Part shown: piece by piece, positions 63,371 to 64,000 of the stretch | Position numbering within the stretch: position 1 is the stretch's first letter | How the letters are laid out: every line of letters begins with the position of its first letter | From: Misgurnus anguillicaudatus | Taxonomy: Eukaryota > Chordata > Actinopteri > Cypriniformes > Cobitidae | DNA: 64,000 nt | NCBI RefSeq assembly: GCF_027580225.2 | Contig: NC_073358.2 | Coordinates: 33,072,501 to 33,136,500 of the forward strand | Direction: 5' to 3' | Made by a program: the position numbers and the translations under genes | Notes under the pieces: model-generated | Databases searched by the model: none | What the model saw: only the letters and a program-made list of their open reading frames with translations | Told to the model about the DNA's origin: nothing

Positions 63371-63525
63371 ACCAGTGTTTGCCAATCCTGGTCCTGGAGT
63401 ACCCCCTTCCGGAATATTTTGACGTCTCTTTATGATTTAACTCATTTGGAAGGAGGCTGATGAGTTGAATCAAGTGTTTTAAGTAAGGAGGCATCTAAAA
63501 CTGTCTGGGAGGGTTTACTCGAGGG
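63370..63525 (+). repeat. Common fish repeat fragment
   Basis: The text ccaatcctggtcctggagta, then cccccttcc and actcatttggaaggaggctg, is of a type I associate with dispersed teleost repeats. Ends and second copy are not in the window. Confidence 0.45.
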
Positions 63526-63533
63526 AACAGTGG

Positions 63534-64000
63534 CGGCTGGTCACTAGGGGGCGCTGGGGCGCCACCCCCTTAAAGCTGGCCAGAGAGGAAAGCTACTTTA
63601 ACATGTTACCAAAAAGTTAAATATATAGTGCAAATTAATACAAAATAAATTCATTTAGTTGTACTATTTCACTGTTAGTCATGTTATAATTTATTTAAAA
63701 CAATTAAAAATCAAAAGTGAGTTCTTTGTGTGTGTGTCATGTTTATGTGTCTATGTAGGTCAGGAAAAAGGGTAAAAACATGTGACTTGAGGCTGAGCTC
63801 TAAGTGGCTGGTTTCGGATCTGCCCTGGGGCGCAGGACTGTGCGCCCCAAACACTCCCACTTATGTTGAAAGCGAATCAATACTGCTTTTAATGTTTTTT
63901 ACCTCCTGTGATTGGATCGTTCGAAGAGTCTCATTACCGCGTTGGAGATTGCTGTGTTAACTGATAGCTACACTGTTCACCATTCACCATGTTCCTCTGA
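63534..64000 (+). mobile_element. Possible left end of a transposon running off the window
   Basis: CAGTGGCGGCTGGTCACTAG followed by ggggcgctggggcgcc looks like a hAT-type terminus, and GGGGCGC words recur near 63826-63850 in both orientations. The other end is outside the window. Confidence 0.4.

Overview
The window looks like nuclear DNA from a ray-finned fish, probably cyprinid-like. It holds multi-exon vertebrate genes with GT-AG introns, CpG-rich first exons and AT-rich introns. The introns are packed with short DNA transposons: hAT-type elements with 8-bp target duplications, TTAA-flanked inverted-repeat elements, a probable PIF/Harbinger element and tRNA-derived SINEs. The species cannot be fixed from the sequence alone. 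I see no prokaryotic features, CRISPR arrays or viral genes.

Four protein genes are present. From left to right they are zzef1 (minus strand, 29 coding exons between 625 and 26527, C-terminal half beyond the left edge), cyb5d2/neuferricin (plus, 4 exons, 27659-28904), ankfy1/rabankyrin-5 (minus, 25 coding exons, 49337 down to 30463) and ube2g1 (minus, 5 coding exons, 60342 down to 54063). From memory this is the order on human 17p13, so the block appears to be an ancient conserved synteny. zzef1 and cyb5d2 are head to head about 1.1 kb apart. cyb5d2 and ankfy1 converge with about 1.6 kb between stop codons. ankfy1 and ube2g1 are in tandem. The region 60343-64000 is non-coding and carries repeat fragments.

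I assembled exons by hand from splice sites, reading phase and remembered family sequences. zzef1 (1,609 codons in the window), cyb5d2 (270 aa) and ankfy1 (1,167 aa) run in one open frame. Three splice sites are odd: a GC donor after zzef1 exon 4, an apparent AT donor after zzef1 exon 5, and a 2-nt phase conflict at the last ube2g1 junction.

The genes are not a pathway. ANKFY1 is a Rab5/PI3P endosomal effector, UBE2G1 is an E2 ubiquitin-conjugating enzyme, CYB5D2 is a haem-binding cytochrome-b5-like protein, and ZZEF1 is a large EF-hand/DOC/ZZ protein linked to chromatin reading. I did not find a convincing new biological system. The most unusual material is an unclassified inverted-repeat element with a partly shared open frame in two copies, and several transposon-in-transposon stacks.
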